A DNA stretch of 64,000 bases from Ignavibacteria bacterium (GTDB lineage Bacteria; Bacteroidota; Ignavibacteria; Kapaibacteriales; UBA961): assembly GCA_016720145.1 (NCBI GenBank), contig JADJXV010000002.1, positions 248,001-312,000 on the forward strand, in the 5' to 3' direction. The stretch's first letter is position 1; every line of letters begins with the position of its first letter. Shown here in pieces: positions 1-8,740 of the stretch. A model generated the notes under the pieces. That model made no database searches. It was not told the DNA's origin and saw only the letters and a list, made by a program, of their open reading frames with translations. The position numbers and the translations under genes are program-made.

Positions 1-381
1 GGAATGATAGACTATAATGAAAATATCAAATGGAATGATATGAGTAAAAGCAAAGAAACAAAGAATCAAACAGACATTCTTTATAATGTAGGAATAGAAC
101 TAAAACGTTCGATTTATAGCAATGAAAACAGTTTTATTTACGCATTATTAGGCAGCTATTATGGTACAGATAACAACAAAAATCTTAATTCCGAATCCAA
201 TACAAGCACCCTCTCGCTTGGGATAGGATTAGGTGGCGAGTGGTACGTAAATAAATACCTTTCTGGGAATTTTGAGATTGGGTATAAGTTTGACAATTCA
301 GATATAATTGAGAATACGTCACCAAGTATTGTGCGTAAAACTGGGGTAGGTTTTGGTGTCGGGTTTTTATATCATTTTTAA
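1..381 (+). CDS. Outer-membrane beta-barrel-like protein, 5' end cut by window
   Basis: The reading frame is open from base 1, so this is the C-terminal part (about 126 residues) of a gene that begins outside the window. The visible part alternates polar and hydrophobic residues, is rich in Gly, Tyr and Asn, and ends with an aromatic residue (YHF), as beta-barrel outer-membrane proteins do. The end (a GVGFGVGF run) closely resembles the end of the next gene, so the two are tandem paralogs. No catalytic motif is visible. The role is unknown; a small porin-like or surface barrel is the best guess. Confidence 0.6.
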   Translation, partial: GMIDYNENIKWNDMSKSKETKNQTDILYNVGIELKRSIYSNENSFIYALLGSYYGTDNNKNLNSESNTSTLSLGIGLGGEWYVNKYLSGNFEIGYKFDNSDIIENTSPSIVRKTGVGFGVGFLYHF

Positions 382-433
382 ATATTTGTCATTACGTTTT
401 ATCGTTAACTATTTACAATAGAAGGTATGTGCA

Positions 434-994
434 ATGAGAACATATTTAATTTTGATTATGCTATTAGTGCAATATGTCACGCTTCCTGCCTTTAGTCAAA
501 TTGAACCTAGCGACAGTTCAACCATTACTGTGGGGTTAAAGGTTTCGAATATCTCAGGGTACGGATTCTATTGTACTAAAAAAATCACGCAAAATGTCAG
601 TATTCAAGCTATGGGGCTTATGTATTATTATTACAACAGAGATAAAAATGATATTCACAAAATCTATAACTATGATATTGGACTTGAAATACAGCGTACT
701 ATATATCGAATACCGGATTTCAGGATTTTTATTCTCGCAGGCTCGTATTATTACTATGACAATGATAATAATGTCGAGAACTCAAATAGCTTTCTTAAAG
801 TTAACAACTCATTTAATATTGGGATAGGCTTATCATTAGAATATACTTTCAAACGATTGGTGATAAGTGTTGACCTTGGATATAAGTTTTTTGAAGATAG
901 GATCAAAGTCACTGAAAATGAACAAACTCCTTACCCGGAGCTACATCGGGTGACCAAAATAGGCAGTGGTTTTGGTATTGGATTTAGATTATAA
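434..994 (+). CDS. Small outer-membrane beta-barrel-like protein
   Basis: A 186-residue protein with an N-terminal Sec signal peptide: a short basic start, a hydrophobic stretch to about residue 18, then a probable cleavage after AFS. The rest shows Tyr/Asn-rich alternating strands and a Gly-rich end (GSGFGIGF) typical of an 8-10-stranded barrel. It is a paralog of the partial gene just upstream, 52 bases away on the same strand, so the pair probably arose by tandem duplication. The function is not recognisable; outer-membrane location is inferred from the strand pattern only. Confidence 0.6.
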   Translation: MRTYLILIMLLVQYVTLPAFSQIEPSDSSTITVGLKVSNISGYGFYCTKKITQNVSIQAMGLMYYYYNRDKNDIHKIYNYDIGLEIQRTIYRIPDFRIFILAGSYYYYDNDNNVENSNSFLKVNNSFNIGIGLSLEYTFKRLVISVDLGYKFFEDRIKVTENEQTPYPELHRVTKIGSGFGIGFRL

Positions 995-1080
995 TGCTAT
1001 CTTCACGAGAGTTCATTTGCCATTATCTCTGTAGTGTTTAAGATACAAGTCTTTTACTAACCATTATAATTACAAATAAG

Positions 1081-1749
1081 ATGGAAAATACTCAATTCCT
1101 GCTCGCATTAACTGTGACAGTCATTTCCCTTAGTTCTTGCGTTCATTACACGCAGACGAAACTGAATATAGTTCAAAGAGACACTGTTTGGTTAAATGAT
1201 CGTGTCAATGCAGTACAAACAACGGAAGGTGAAACAATTGTATTTGATAAAAATGGTGGAAATTTTATAGTACATCAAGTAGCAATTACCGGTATATCAA
1301 GCAGTAAAGATACGGTCACGGAAATAGCAGAACGAAATGACACACTTATTTCTCATAATGGCATTGGATGGGAAGTGGGGAATTTATGCACTCAACATAA
1401 ATTTACATTTCAAATTTATGATAATATTCAGATTATAAACGAGTTAAGTGCGGATACAATTACAACAATCCAACAATCCAACAAGACTCCAACTGTAAAA
1501 ATGAGAGTCTTTGGACCACCAATGGTTGGACATATTTCAAACTTCCAACTCGGATTATCAGGCAAGGAACGAACAAGTAGAGATAGCAAGCTACTGCCAC
1601 TCGACAAGATTCGTACTGTATATGTTGATAAATTTGATAAGGTTAAATCATTGGTGTACACCATGTTGCTTTTAGGTGCTGTAGCGCTGCTCGTTTGGGG
1701 CACAGTATCATCTCTTAATAATAGTATGGGTTTTCGAATTAAAATATGA
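1081..1749 (+). CDS. Putative lipoprotein with C-terminal membrane segment
   Basis: A 222-residue protein. The N-terminus carries a hydrophobic segment ending in a lipobox-like LSSC (Cys20), suggesting lipid attachment, although the n-region is acidic rather than basic. The middle has no motif I recognise. Near the C-terminus a hydrophobic stretch (about residues 191-210, LVYTMLLLGAVALLVWG) could span a membrane, which is unusual for a lipoprotein. No close partner gene is evident. It may be a cell-envelope anchoring protein; the function is unknown. Confidence 0.5.
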   Translation: MENTQFLLALTVTVISLSSCVHYTQTKLNIVQRDTVWLNDRVNAVQTTEGETIVFDKNGGNFIVHQVAITGISSSKDTVTEIAERNDTLISHNGIGWEVGNLCTQHKFTFQIYDNIQIINELSADTITTIQQSNKTPTVKMRVFGPPMVGHISNFQLGLSGKERTSRDSKLLPLDKIRTVYVDKFDKVKSLVYTMLLLGAVALLVWGTVSSLNNSMGFRIKI

Positions 1750-1903
1750 AATAAATTCAATCTTGTTTACGCATTCACGCTGCATAACCGCAAAAAGATA
1801 TGAACATACGAAGCTGCCTATTTTCCAATCCTAACACCCTTCATGCTTGTCCGAATACCGAATCTGTGTAATTTGCAATCCAATAATACACTTTTGAGCG
1901 TTC

Positions 1904-2515
1904 ATGACGCAGGTTACTTTAGTTATCCATTCAATGATCGAATCTATCATCCTCTATCTCCAATCGCTCCCGCCTGAAGGAATTCTTCTTGCAGCCTTTA
2001 TAATTACATTTTCGGAGAATATCTTTCCCCCTGCTCCAAGCGATGTATTGCTTGTGTTCTGTGGTACACTTGTTGGGATAGGAACTGTTGGCTTTATACC
2101 ACTCGCAGTGTCAGCAACTATTGGCAGTACAGCAGGATTCGCGGTAATGTATTGGGTAGGAATTAAATTTGGCGTAACTATCGAGTCAGGCAAATGGAAA
2201 TTCATGCCCGTATCAGCAATTCGCAAGTCGGAGGAATGGTTCAAAAAATATGGGTATTGGCTTATAATCGCTAACCGGTTTTTATCAGGTACGCGAGCGG
2301 TGATATCGGTCTTTGCGGGGATGTCACGGTTAAATTTTCCTAAGACTCTTGGTTTGTCGGCAGTGAGCGCGCTGGTGTGGAATTGTATATTGTGTTATGG
2401 AGGTCTATCCCTTGGGAATAATTGGCGACAAATTGACTATTATTTGACAACCTACTCTCAGGCGATTACACCGATAATCATTGTGGTAGTGCTTGTGTTG
2501 ATTGGTCTGTGGTAG
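1904..2515 (+). CDS. DedA family (SNARE-associated/VTT domain) membrane protein
   Basis: A 203-residue polytopic membrane protein. It has the DedA hallmarks: an early amphipathic stretch with ENIFPPAPSD, a Gly-rich membrane segment, a central positively charged loop, and the conserved FLSGTRAVISVFAGM region carrying the functionally important arginine. DedA proteins act in the cytoplasmic membrane; known members are undecaprenyl-phosphate or phospholipid flippases, or affect proton motive force. Met11 (base 1934) gives a more usual DedA start, so the first ten residues may not be translated. It converges on the gene at 2561-3151. Confidence 0.85.
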   Translation: MTQVTLVIHSMIESIILYLQSLPPEGILLAAFIITFSENIFPPAPSDVLLVFCGTLVGIGTVGFIPLAVSATIGSTAGFAVMYWVGIKFGVTIESGKWKFMPVSAIRKSEEWFKKYGYWLIIANRFLSGTRAVISVFAGMSRLNFPKTLGLSAVSALVWNCILCYGGLSLGNNWRQIDYYLTTYSQAITPIIIVVVLVLIGLW

Positions 2516-2560
2516 CGTAATCGAAGTGCTTCTTCCGAGAAAAAAGAATAGCTCTAATTA

Positions 2561-3151
2561 TCACTTAACCGATTCACAATTAGCAAGTTGTAAATATTGA
2601 GACTGCGGAAATTCCTGCTGTAATCTGCCGAATGCTTTGCTTGCTTGGTCGGATTTGCCGAGTTCGCAAAACACATGTCCCAATCGAACAAGCGATCTCT
2701 CCATAATCTGCGGCGGTACGTTTTTCTTCGTCGTGAGCATTATCAAAATTTTCTCTGCTTTTTCTAATTGAGCATTGACCGAAGCACATTCACTTTGCAT
2801 AAACTGCACTTCATAAAGCAACGGGTCATCTTGCTTGATAGTACCTGCCAGCTGAACGAACCTATCACAGGCATCTGCATATTGTTGATTATTAAAGAGT
2901 TTCATCGCTTTATCTACTTCCTGCGGGAGATTTTCGGGATCAACTGTCACTGCACTTTTAGACCCTTTTCCAACGGCGATTGTATCGGTAAAACGTTTTG
3001 TACTTTCCTTCTTTGTAGGGGTCTCTGTACTGACATCAGTAGTTTCTTTGTGGGGAAATATCGTACTCCGCACAGGACGCTGAGCGTAAGCTGTTGTTGA
3101 ATAAAAGATTAGTAAGGTTAGTGCAAGGAAGAGAGTAGAAAGTATTTTCAT
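2561..3151 (-). CDS. Secreted protein with TPR-like repeats
   Basis: A 196-residue protein with a clear Sec signal peptide (cleavage likely after TAYA, about residue 23). A Ser/Thr/Lys-rich linker follows, then a helical C-terminal half with TPR-like periodicity (EVDKAMKLFNNQQYADACDRF and later LGHVFCELGKSDQASKAF). Such small periplasmic TPR proteins usually mediate protein-protein contacts. No enzyme motif is visible. It lies 49 bases beyond the 3' end of the SDR gene on the same strand and could be cotranscribed with it. The specific function is unknown. Confidence 0.7.
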   Translation of the reverse strand: MKILSTLFLALTLLIFYSTTAYAQRPVRSTIFPHKETTDVSTETPTKKESTKRFTDTIAVGKGSKSAVTVDPENLPQEVDKAMKLFNNQQYADACDRFVQLAGTIKQDDPLLYEVQFMQSECASVNAQLEKAEKILIMLTTKKNVPPQIMERSLVRLGHVFCELGKSDQASKAFGRLQQEFPQSQYLQLANCESVK

Positions 3152-3200
3152 AACATTACAAGATTACATTCATACAATGAAGAAATTTTGTTCTCAGCTT

Positions 3201-4007
3201 TTACCACGACACATCCACCGCATCTTCACCACCATCGATGCCGATCACGGTACCATTTATCCAACCTGCTTCCGGTTTTATAAGTAATTTCAACGCATTA
3301 GCTATATCTTCAGGTGTCGTTAGTCGGTGAAATGGGTTGCGGCTCATTGCGTTTTCGATCAACACATCATTACCCGGAATTTTCCTGAGTGCCGGTGTAT
3401 CGGTCACACCCGCACGAATTGCATTGCCGGTAATTTCCCATGGCGCGAGCTCAAATGCCATTTGACGGATATATGATTCCATTGCAGCTTTTGCAGCCGA
3501 TACCGCTCCATACATTGGAAGTACTCTATGGCTACCTGCACTCGTGAGTCCAAAAACTCGCCCACCACGACCGAATAAATTCTCGGAAACTACATCTTGT
3601 GTCCAATAGACAAGGCTATTTGCCATTACATCCATTGTCATTTCAATTTGTTTTTGGGAGAGCATTGATGCGGGCTTGTGGGCTATAATTGGAAGGAGTG
3701 AACCGAATGCAAGCGAGTGTAGTAATACTTTAATGGAAGCATTTTCATGTTGGGAACATTCTGCTTTAATGGCTGCAATAATTTCCTTTCGTCGATCTGC
3801 GTCGGCAGCATTTACATTAAAAAAATGAGCTTCTACGCCAAATGAACGGATTTCAGCTTTCATCTCTTCTACTTGCGCAAGACCTGCGGCGCGATCGAGG
3901 TGAACCCCAAAAATATGATATCCCTCAGCAGCTAACGCGAGTGTGCATGCTTTTCCAAATCCACTCGATGCACCCAAAACAAGGGCATAATTTCGCTCTG
4001 AACTCAT
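3201..4007 (-). CDS. SDR family oxidoreductase, enoyl-ACP-reductase-like
   Basis: A 268-residue short-chain dehydrogenase/reductase. The nucleotide-binding motif GASSGFG (Gly12, Gly16, Gly18) is at the N-terminus. Tyr166 and Lys173 form a Y-x6-K pair; classical SDRs have Y-x3-K, and x6 is the spacing of divergent SDRs such as the enoyl-ACP reductases FabI and FabL. HSLAFGS near residues 97-103 and the late INGTVIGIDGGED region also fit this group. It may reduce an enoyl thioester with NAD(P)H, but without a fatty-acid gene neighbourhood the substrate is uncertain. The length is usual for the family. Confidence 0.8.
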   Translation of the reverse strand: MSSERNYALVLGASSGFGKACTLALAAEGYHIFGVHLDRAAGLAQVEEMKAEIRSFGVEAHFFNVNAADADRRKEIIAAIKAECSQHENASIKVLLHSLAFGSLLPIIAHKPASMLSQKQIEMTMDVMANSLVYWTQDVVSENLFGRGGRVFGLTSAGSHRVLPMYGAVSAAKAAMESYIRQMAFELAPWEITGNAIRAGVTDTPALRKIPGNDVLIENAMSRNPFHRLTTPEDIANALKLLIKPEAGWINGTVIGIDGGEDAVDVSW

Positions 4008-4051
4008 GTTTTATTTCTCCGATTACTTTTGTGGTTACTTCAAATATTGTG

Positions 4052-4059
4052 CAAAATTA
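4052..4059 (-). promoter_or_regulatory. Possible Bacteroidota -7 element for the SDR gene
   Basis: On the minus strand the bases read TAATTTTG, matching the TAnnTTTG -7 consensus of Bacteroidota, about 45 bases upstream of the SDR start. No TTTG is found at the expected 19-base spacing, so support is weak. Confidence 0.3.
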
Positions 4060-4127
4060 AAAAAGAAAGCATGAAGAACGACCATGAAAACTCCGAAACC
4101 TGATTTTAAGGTTGGGAAATCTCGGCG

Positions 4128-4847
4128 TTAATCAAACAGCGAATTCATCGAGGGTTCGGCAGGAAGAACAATTTCAGGCGGTGTCGAAAATTCATCAAGC
4201 AACGAACTATCGTCATTCGCTACCGAATTGACGCGGCGAGATGCATTGGTCACAATCATATCATCTGCATTATACGGGCGTAACATCGAGACATGTTGTT
4301 TCAAAAATAAGTCATCCGACAGCCAATCTTTTTCTTGTTCGGGCCTGAGTATTACCGGCATCCTATCATGTATCGGCGCTAGTAACTCATTGGCATGAGT
4401 AGTAATTATCGTGAATGAACGCAACACTTTGCCTTCAAGACTCTTCCAAGTTTCCCATAGACCTGCGAACGTGAATACTTCCTCCGACTTGAGTGATATT
4501 CTCACCGGTTGCTTCCCTTTACCGGTCAATCGCCACTCATAAAATCCATCGGCAGGAATGAGACAACGTCTAGTCTTGAGCGCGGTTCGAAAACTCGGCT
4601 TCTCGGACAGTGTTTCACAGCGCGCGTTGATCATACGCGTACCAATTGCAGGGCTATCCGCCCATGCAGGTATGAGTCCCCATTTCATGAGTTCAATTTT
4701 TTTCTTTTCACGTTCGATGATTATCACCGGTAAGTCTTGCGTAGGAGCAGCATTATACCGTTCGTGAAGCATATCATCAGGCACTTCTACATCGAAACGC
4801 TCTGCAAACTCATCTAATTTTTTGAATTGTGTAAATCGTCCGCACAT
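4128..4847 (-). CDS. SOS-response-associated peptidase (HMCES/YedK family)
   Basis: A protein of about 239 residues. In this family the initiator Met is removed to expose a catalytic Cys2 that forms a thiazolidine crosslink with abasic sites in single-stranded DNA. I therefore chose the ATG at 4847, which gives MCGRFTQF, rather than an upstream in-frame Met. It is preceded by AAGGAA about eight bases away. The conserved NARCET, RRCLIPADGFYEW (with the active-site Glu) and HDRMPVIL (with the catalytic His) motifs are all present. The role is protection of abasic sites. It is a single gene, divergent from the Mla permease gene. Confidence 0.95.
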   Translation of the reverse strand: MCGRFTQFKKLDEFAERFDVEVPDDMLHERYNAAPTQDLPVIIIEREKKKIELMKWGLIPAWADSPAIGTRMINARCETLSEKPSFRTALKTRRCLIPADGFYEWRLTGKGKQPVRISLKSEEVFTFAGLWETWKSLEGKVLRSFTIITTHANELLAPIHDRMPVILRPEQEKDWLSDDLFLKQHVSMLRPYNADDMIVTNASRRVNSVANDDSSLLDEFSTPPEIVLPAEPSMNSLFD

Positions 4848-4871
4848 GAAGATTATTCCTTGAGAATACGA

Positions 4872-4902
4872 CAATTATAGAGAACAGTAAAGTAGCGCCA
4901 AA
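4872..4902 (-). promoter_or_regulatory. Probable promoter of the HMCES/YedK gene
   Basis: On the minus strand TTTG (4902-4899) is followed after exactly 19 bases by TATAATTG (4879-4872), one mismatch from the Bacteroidota consensus TTTG-N19-TAnnTTTG. The start codon at 4847 lies about 25 bases further on. Confidence 0.55.
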
Positions 4903-4987
4903 CTTTTATTTTCGCGTAAGTTAGCATAATTTGGTTATTATACCAAGTTTCTATTTGAGGTTTGAGAGAATTCCCCTATTTTGCACC

Positions 4988-6148
4988 ATGAAGCAAGCAC
5001 AACTCTATCCTTCAAAAGCCGCACAATCTCCGCTTACCTCTCAAGAGGAAAATGGCTCTATGCAGCTTGTGCCGACCGAGGCAATGATACTTCCCATGGC
5101 AGCATCATATTCCCGCTCTTTGAAATCACTCACCTTTTCTGCAGATATACGTACAATCAATCTCGACCTTTCGAACATCCAACAGTATGATTCTTATGTA
5201 GTTATATTTATTTCTTCCCTTCGTAAAATTGCCGACACCAAGTCCCTGACTCTTGAACTAATCGGTATGAATTCCTCGATGGAGCGCTATGTACGCGTGC
5301 TCGAAGCGCCGCTCTTGAAGCCAAAACTTCGTCCCGAACTTCCCTCATTTTTAAGTGCCTACATCGCCAATGTAGGTATGATTACCATGACAATGCTCCG
5401 TGATTTCTACTTTTTCGTAGAATTTCTCGGTATAATTGTCTCGAATATCGTGCGCCTTTTGTGGAGTCCGCGGTCGATTCGCTGGAAAGATTTTCCGTTT
5501 TACTTTCTCCGCGCGGGCGTCAATGCAGTGCCGATTGTGGTACTCGTCGGCTTTCTGATGGGACTCATTATCGGCTATCAGGGAGCGATGCAACTCCATC
5601 AATTTGGGGCAGATATCTTCTTAGCTGATCTCGTTGGAATTTCAATTACGCGGGAGCTTGCGCCGCTCATGACGGCGATACTCGTCGCCGGCAGGTCGGG
5701 TTCGGCCTTCGCCGCCGAAATCGGCACGATGAAAGTATCCGAAGAATTAGACGCGATGAGTTCGATGGGAATCAATGTCTATCGTTTTTTAATCACGCCG
5801 CGCATCCTCGCGGTGATGCTCGCGATACCGTTTTTAGTGCTGTTTTCTGACTGCGCCGGTATCTTAGGCGGGATGATTACCGGCATGACAACCCTCGGCA
5901 TTACGATGACAGGCTATCTCAACGAAACGCAACAGGCGCTGAGTTTTGCGCATGTTTTCAGCGGAATTTTCAAGAGTGTTTTTCTCGGGTTTATCATCGC
6001 CGTCGTCGGCTGCCTGCGCGGCATGCAGGTCAGCGGAGGCGCCGAAAGCGTAGGACGCTACACGACAGCCGCGGTGGTGACGGGTATTTTGCTCACGATT
6101 ATTGTCGATGCGATCTTTACGCTGTTGTATCAGGCGCTGGGTGTGTGA
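4988..6148 (+). CDS. mlaE: MlaE-family ABC transporter permease with N-terminal STAS-like region
   Basis: About 386 residues from the ATG at 4988; an upstream Met at 4931 would add 19 residues that do not resemble the family. Residues roughly 40-125 look like a STAS-type domain, as in long MlaE proteins. The rest is the MlaE permease: several hydrophobic segments, the conserved RELAPLMTAILVAGRSGSAFAAEIG region, and EELDAMSSMGI. It would form the membrane part of an ATP-driven phospholipid transporter between the inner and outer membranes. Its ATPase (7418), MCE protein (10852) and auxiliary lipoprotein (11846) lie downstream but are not contiguous. Confidence 0.92.
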   Translation: MKQAQLYPSKAAQSPLTSQEENGSMQLVPTEAMILPMAASYSRSLKSLTFSADIRTINLDLSNIQQYDSYVVIFISSLRKIADTKSLTLELIGMNSSMERYVRVLEAPLLKPKLRPELPSFLSAYIANVGMITMTMLRDFYFFVEFLGIIVSNIVRLLWSPRSIRWKDFPFYFLRAGVNAVPIVVLVGFLMGLIIGYQGAMQLHQFGADIFLADLVGISITRELAPLMTAILVAGRSGSAFAAEIGTMKVSEELDAMSSMGINVYRFLITPRILAVMLAIPFLVLFSDCAGILGGMITGMTTLGITMTGYLNETQQALSFAHVFSGIFKSVFLGFIIAVVGCLRGMQVSGGAESVGRYTTAAVVTGILLTIIVDAIFTLLYQALGV

Positions 6149-6201
6149 GATGATTATACAATGATAGTAAAAAGTATGTCATTCTGATGGAGTCCTCGAC
6201 T

Positions 6202-6261
6202 GAAGAATCGACACTTGCTGATGACGTAATATTATTATTCTACAGCAAGTTGCGATTCTTC
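6202..6261. repeat. Long imperfect inverted repeat after mlaE
   Basis: Bases 6202-6220 and 6243-6261 are inverted copies of one another (17 of 19 positions) around a 22-base centre, giving a strong hairpin. It lies 53 bases after the permease stop with no T-run directly after it, so it is either a transcript-stabilising hairpin or a copy of a dispersed palindromic element. Confidence 0.6.
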
Positions 6262-6393
6262 AAACTCGGAAGAGTTTAAATTGACACTGCTTTTGGTTTA
6301 TAGTAAATACATTACTTTTATATTCTTGTCTTTAATAGCATTAACGTCAATGTAATTACGCAACTACTTTCACAACAATCATTTACAAAACAA

Positions 6394-7062
6394 TTGCCAA
6401 AGCTCACTCTCATACTGATACTCCTGCTTTCCCTCCTCAGCTGCGCGGAAAAGCAGGTGCGTGATATAGGGGTGTATTATGTTATCAAGCATGAGGATAC
6501 GAGCGAGAAGGTTGATAGGATTAATCATGATTCTATGGATGTGAAGGGGAATACGAAGCTTCATTTAGAGAATCTGCCACCTCCTTCATATACAACAATT
6601 TACGGGGATCATAATTTTATTTTGCATGGTCATGACAGTGTATTCTATTTCGCATATACGCCTCCTGAAACGGGTTGCCTTTTTGATGGTGAATTTGCAA
6701 GAAAACCTATATTGAGGTTAACGCCGGACAGTTTACACGTAATTAGCATTCGTAACTTGCAGAAATTTTTAGATGGTACGATTATCGATTCAGTGAAATT
6801 GCTTCCGGAAACATGGACTTTACGCCGTCATGTAGTCACGTCAATTTCTTCGATGTCCGACACGATCAAAAATCCTGCATTTACTATAATTACGAGTCAT
6901 TTAGCACGAAGAAACATTGCTTCTAATTTTATCAACATCCGCAATTGGACATTCGAAGAGCAAGCGGTCGTGACTTCAAAAATGCAGCATCTAGGATATG
7001 ACCCGGATACATTGGGGAATCGTGGAGATTTTTCAGTAATGCTGCGCAGGCGGAGGAAATGA
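6394..7062 (+). CDS. Hypothetical lipoprotein (TTG start)
   Basis: A 222-residue protein. The reading frame has no ATG near its 5' end; the TTG at 6394 gives a good lipoprotein signal (Lys3, a Leu/Ile-rich core, lipobox LLSC with Cys17), which decides the start. The mature part contains no motif I recognise. It sits between the Mla permease and ATPase genes on the same strand, separated from both by palindrome-bearing gaps, so a link to lipid transport is possible but not shown by the sequence. Confidence 0.55.
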   Translation: MPKLTLILILLLSLLSCAEKQVRDIGVYYVIKHEDTSEKVDRINHDSMDVKGNTKLHLENLPPPSYTTIYGDHNFILHGHDSVFYFAYTPPETGCLFDGEFARKPILRLTPDSLHVISIRNLQKFLDGTIIDSVKLLPETWTLRRHVVTSISSMSDTIKNPAFTIITSHLARRNIASNFINIRNWTFEEQAVVTSKMQHLGYDPDTLGNRGDFSVMLRRRRK

Positions 7063-7096
7063 GGAATTCTCCCTATAGATTCGAGAATCTGTCAAA

Positions 7097-7260
7097 GCTC
7101 CTTCGGAGCGAAATCCTCATAGAAAAATGATTCTGATATGGTATAAACTCCATTAGGAGTGACATTATACCGATTACGATCAAACATAGATATCGCTCCT
7201 ACGGAGCTTTCGTGTGGATGTAAGGCACACGTTTCTATTACTATTTCGCCCTTCTAGGGC
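7097..7260. repeat. Cluster of short palindromes in the gap before mlaF
   Basis: The 355-base gap 7063-7417 holds no gene but several short perfect inverted repeats: GCTCC/GGAGC pairs at 7097-7109 and 7195-7207, a nested GGTATAA...TTATACC structure at 7140-7171, and GCCCT-TCT-AGGGC at 7248-7260. They look like debris of dispersed palindromic elements rather than one terminator. Confidence 0.55.
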
Positions 7261-7316
7261 TATTGAAATCAAGTGGTTACCGTTATTTTTTCGGCGCATA
7301 TTACTATACTCCTGAG

Positions 7317-7341
7317 ATTTGCTACACACTGTGTAGCAAAT
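7317..7341. promoter_or_regulatory. Perfect 25-base palindrome upstream of mlaF
   Basis: Bases 7317-7328 and 7330-7341 are perfect inverted complements (12-base arms, ATTTGCTACACA) around a single C. The centre is 89 bases before the mlaF start. A near-gapless dyad of this length fits a dimeric-repressor operator, but it could equally be a dispersed repeat. Confidence 0.4.
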
Positions 7342-7417
7342 TGAAAATAAACGTATATATAGAATAGATTGAATCAGTAACACAACTTCATCATCTGGCG
7401 AACAATCAAACAATCGT

Positions 7418-8182
7418 ATGAATTCAAGCACATCTACTCCTATCATCGAAGCACGCAATCTCACCGTGAGGTTTGGCGAGCGAACGATATTTGAGAATCT
7501 TAATTTCTCGGTCGAGCGGGGAGATATTTTGGTAATTCTCGGCGGGAGCGGCTGTGGTAAATCAACGTTATTACGAACACTTACCGGACTCAACGAACCA
7601 ACGGAAGGGCAAGTATTCATCGGCGGAGAAGATTTTACGGCGGCGGATGGCGAGGCGCGAGTTGCGCTTTTACGGAAATTCGGGATATTATTTCAATCCG
7701 GCGGATTATTTGCCTCGATGACGCTTGCCGAGAATGTAGCTTTGCCGTTGCAGACCTATTCGCAGCTTTCGACCGATGAAATTGACACGATGATTACCCT
7801 CAAGCTTGGTTCGGTCGGACTCGACGGTTTTCAGGAATTCCTCCCGTCCGAAATCAGCGGCGGCATGAAGAAGCGCGCTGGGCTTGCGCGGGCGATGGCG
7901 CTTGACCCGGAGATACTCTTTTTTGACGAACCTTCCGCCGGCTTGGATCCAATTACGTCGGCATCGCTTGATAATTTGATTCTCAATCTCAATGCAGCTC
8001 TCGGAACGACGATGATCGTCGTGACGCATGAATTAGACAGCATTAACGCTATTGCACAAAAGGCACTTATGCTCGACCGCGAGGCAAAAGGCAAGATCGC
8101 ATTCGGCACGATTGACGAAGTACGGAATAGCACGGCGCATCCGAGGATACAGCATTTTTTTCAGCGGATAGCGGAGGAGTGA
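7418..8182 (+). CDS. mlaF: MlaF-type ABC transporter ATP-binding protein
   Basis: A 254-residue ABC ATPase. It shows the Walker A GGSGCGKST (residues 42-50), Q-loop region (LFQSGGLFASMT), signature SGGMKKR (147-153), Walker B FFDEPSAGLDP (Asp170, Glu171) and H-loop VVTHEL. The SGGMKKRAGLARA form of the signature is typical of the Mla/MCE lipid-transport ATPases. It should work with the MlaE permease at 4988 and the MCE protein at 10852. The gene is separated from both by repeat-rich DNA, unlike the compact operons usual for this system. Confidence 0.93.
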   Translation: MNSSTSTPIIEARNLTVRFGERTIFENLNFSVERGDILVILGGSGCGKSTLLRTLTGLNEPTEGQVFIGGEDFTAADGEARVALLRKFGILFQSGGLFASMTLAENVALPLQTYSQLSTDEIDTMITLKLGSVGLDGFQEFLPSEISGGMKKRAGLARAMALDPEILFFDEPSAGLDPITSASLDNLILNLNAALGTTMIVVTHELDSINAIAQKALMLDREAKGKIAFGTIDEVRNSTAHPRIQHFFQRIAEE

Positions 8183-8210
8183 GTGGCTATGAACTCGTGC
8201 TACACCTTGT

Positions 8211-8531
8211 CATCCTGAACTTGTTTCAGGATCTCCGTGAGAACTACAAAAAAGCAAGATGGGCGAATTGTAAATGTCATCCTGAACTTGTTTCAGGATC
8301 TCCGTGAGAACTACAAAAAAGCACGATGAGCAAATTGTAAATGTCATCCTGAACTTGTTTCAGGATCTCCGTGAGAACTACAAAAAGCACGATGAGCAAA
8401 TTGTAAATGTCATCCTGAACTTGTTTCAGGATCTCCGTGAGAACTACAAAAAAGCACGATGAGCGTATTGTAATTGTCATCCTGAACTTGTTTCAGGATC
8501 TCCGTGAGAACTACAAAAAAGCACGATGAGT
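8211..8531 (+). repeat. Five-copy direct array of a palindromic repeat (about 67-base period)
   Basis: Copies start at 8211, 8278, 8345, 8411 and 8478 (spacings 67, 67, 66, 67) and are nearly identical. Each begins with CATCCTGAACTTGTTTCAGG, whose core TCCTGAA-CTTGT-TTCAGGA is a perfect 7-base stem with a 5-base loop, and continues through CTCCGTGAGAACTAC and an A-run. Short open frames across it encode peptides of the ILNLFQDL kind, a translated-repeat artefact common in bacterial genomes. No gene is present. Confidence 0.9.
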
Positions 8532-8590
8532 GATGTCGTAAAAGCCATCCTGATTCAGAACGACAAGTCTAAACACAACTATGCGAACCA

Positions 8591-8639
8591 GCATGACCGT
8601 ACAGCCACGGAGATCCTGAATCAAGTTCAGGATGACAAG
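8591..8639 (-). repeat. Inverted copy of the palindromic repeat
   Basis: The core (ACGGAGATCCTGAATCAAGTTCAGGATGAC, quoted here only as its outer motifs ACGGAGATCCTGA and TTCAGGATGAC) is the reverse complement of the array repeat at 8211-8531. Its left flank GCATGACCGTACAGCC is shared with the first copy of the array at 9079-9270, placing both in one sub-family. A degenerate half copy lies at about 8549-8562. Confidence 0.8.
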
Positions 8640-8692
8640 GTTTTTCGATGATAAGGTTTTTCGATGATAAGGTTTTCGAAGACGAGGTTTTT
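8631..8692 (+). repeat. Short tandem repeat, about 16-base unit
   Basis: Three to four imperfect units of GATGATAAGGTTTTTC run on from the inverted repeat copy towards the GIY-YIG gene. It probably arose by slippage at the end of the repeat copy. No gene overlaps it. Confidence 0.7.
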
Positions 8693-8740
8693 AAGGTTAA
8701 CAAGAAGTAACAAATACAATTAATTTTCACAACCTGTTAT

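Noticed and set aside
8277..8480. 67-residue open frame across the 8.2-8.5 kb repeats
   Set aside because: It is only the translation of the palindromic repeat array; the peptide repeats with the DNA unit and has no start signal.
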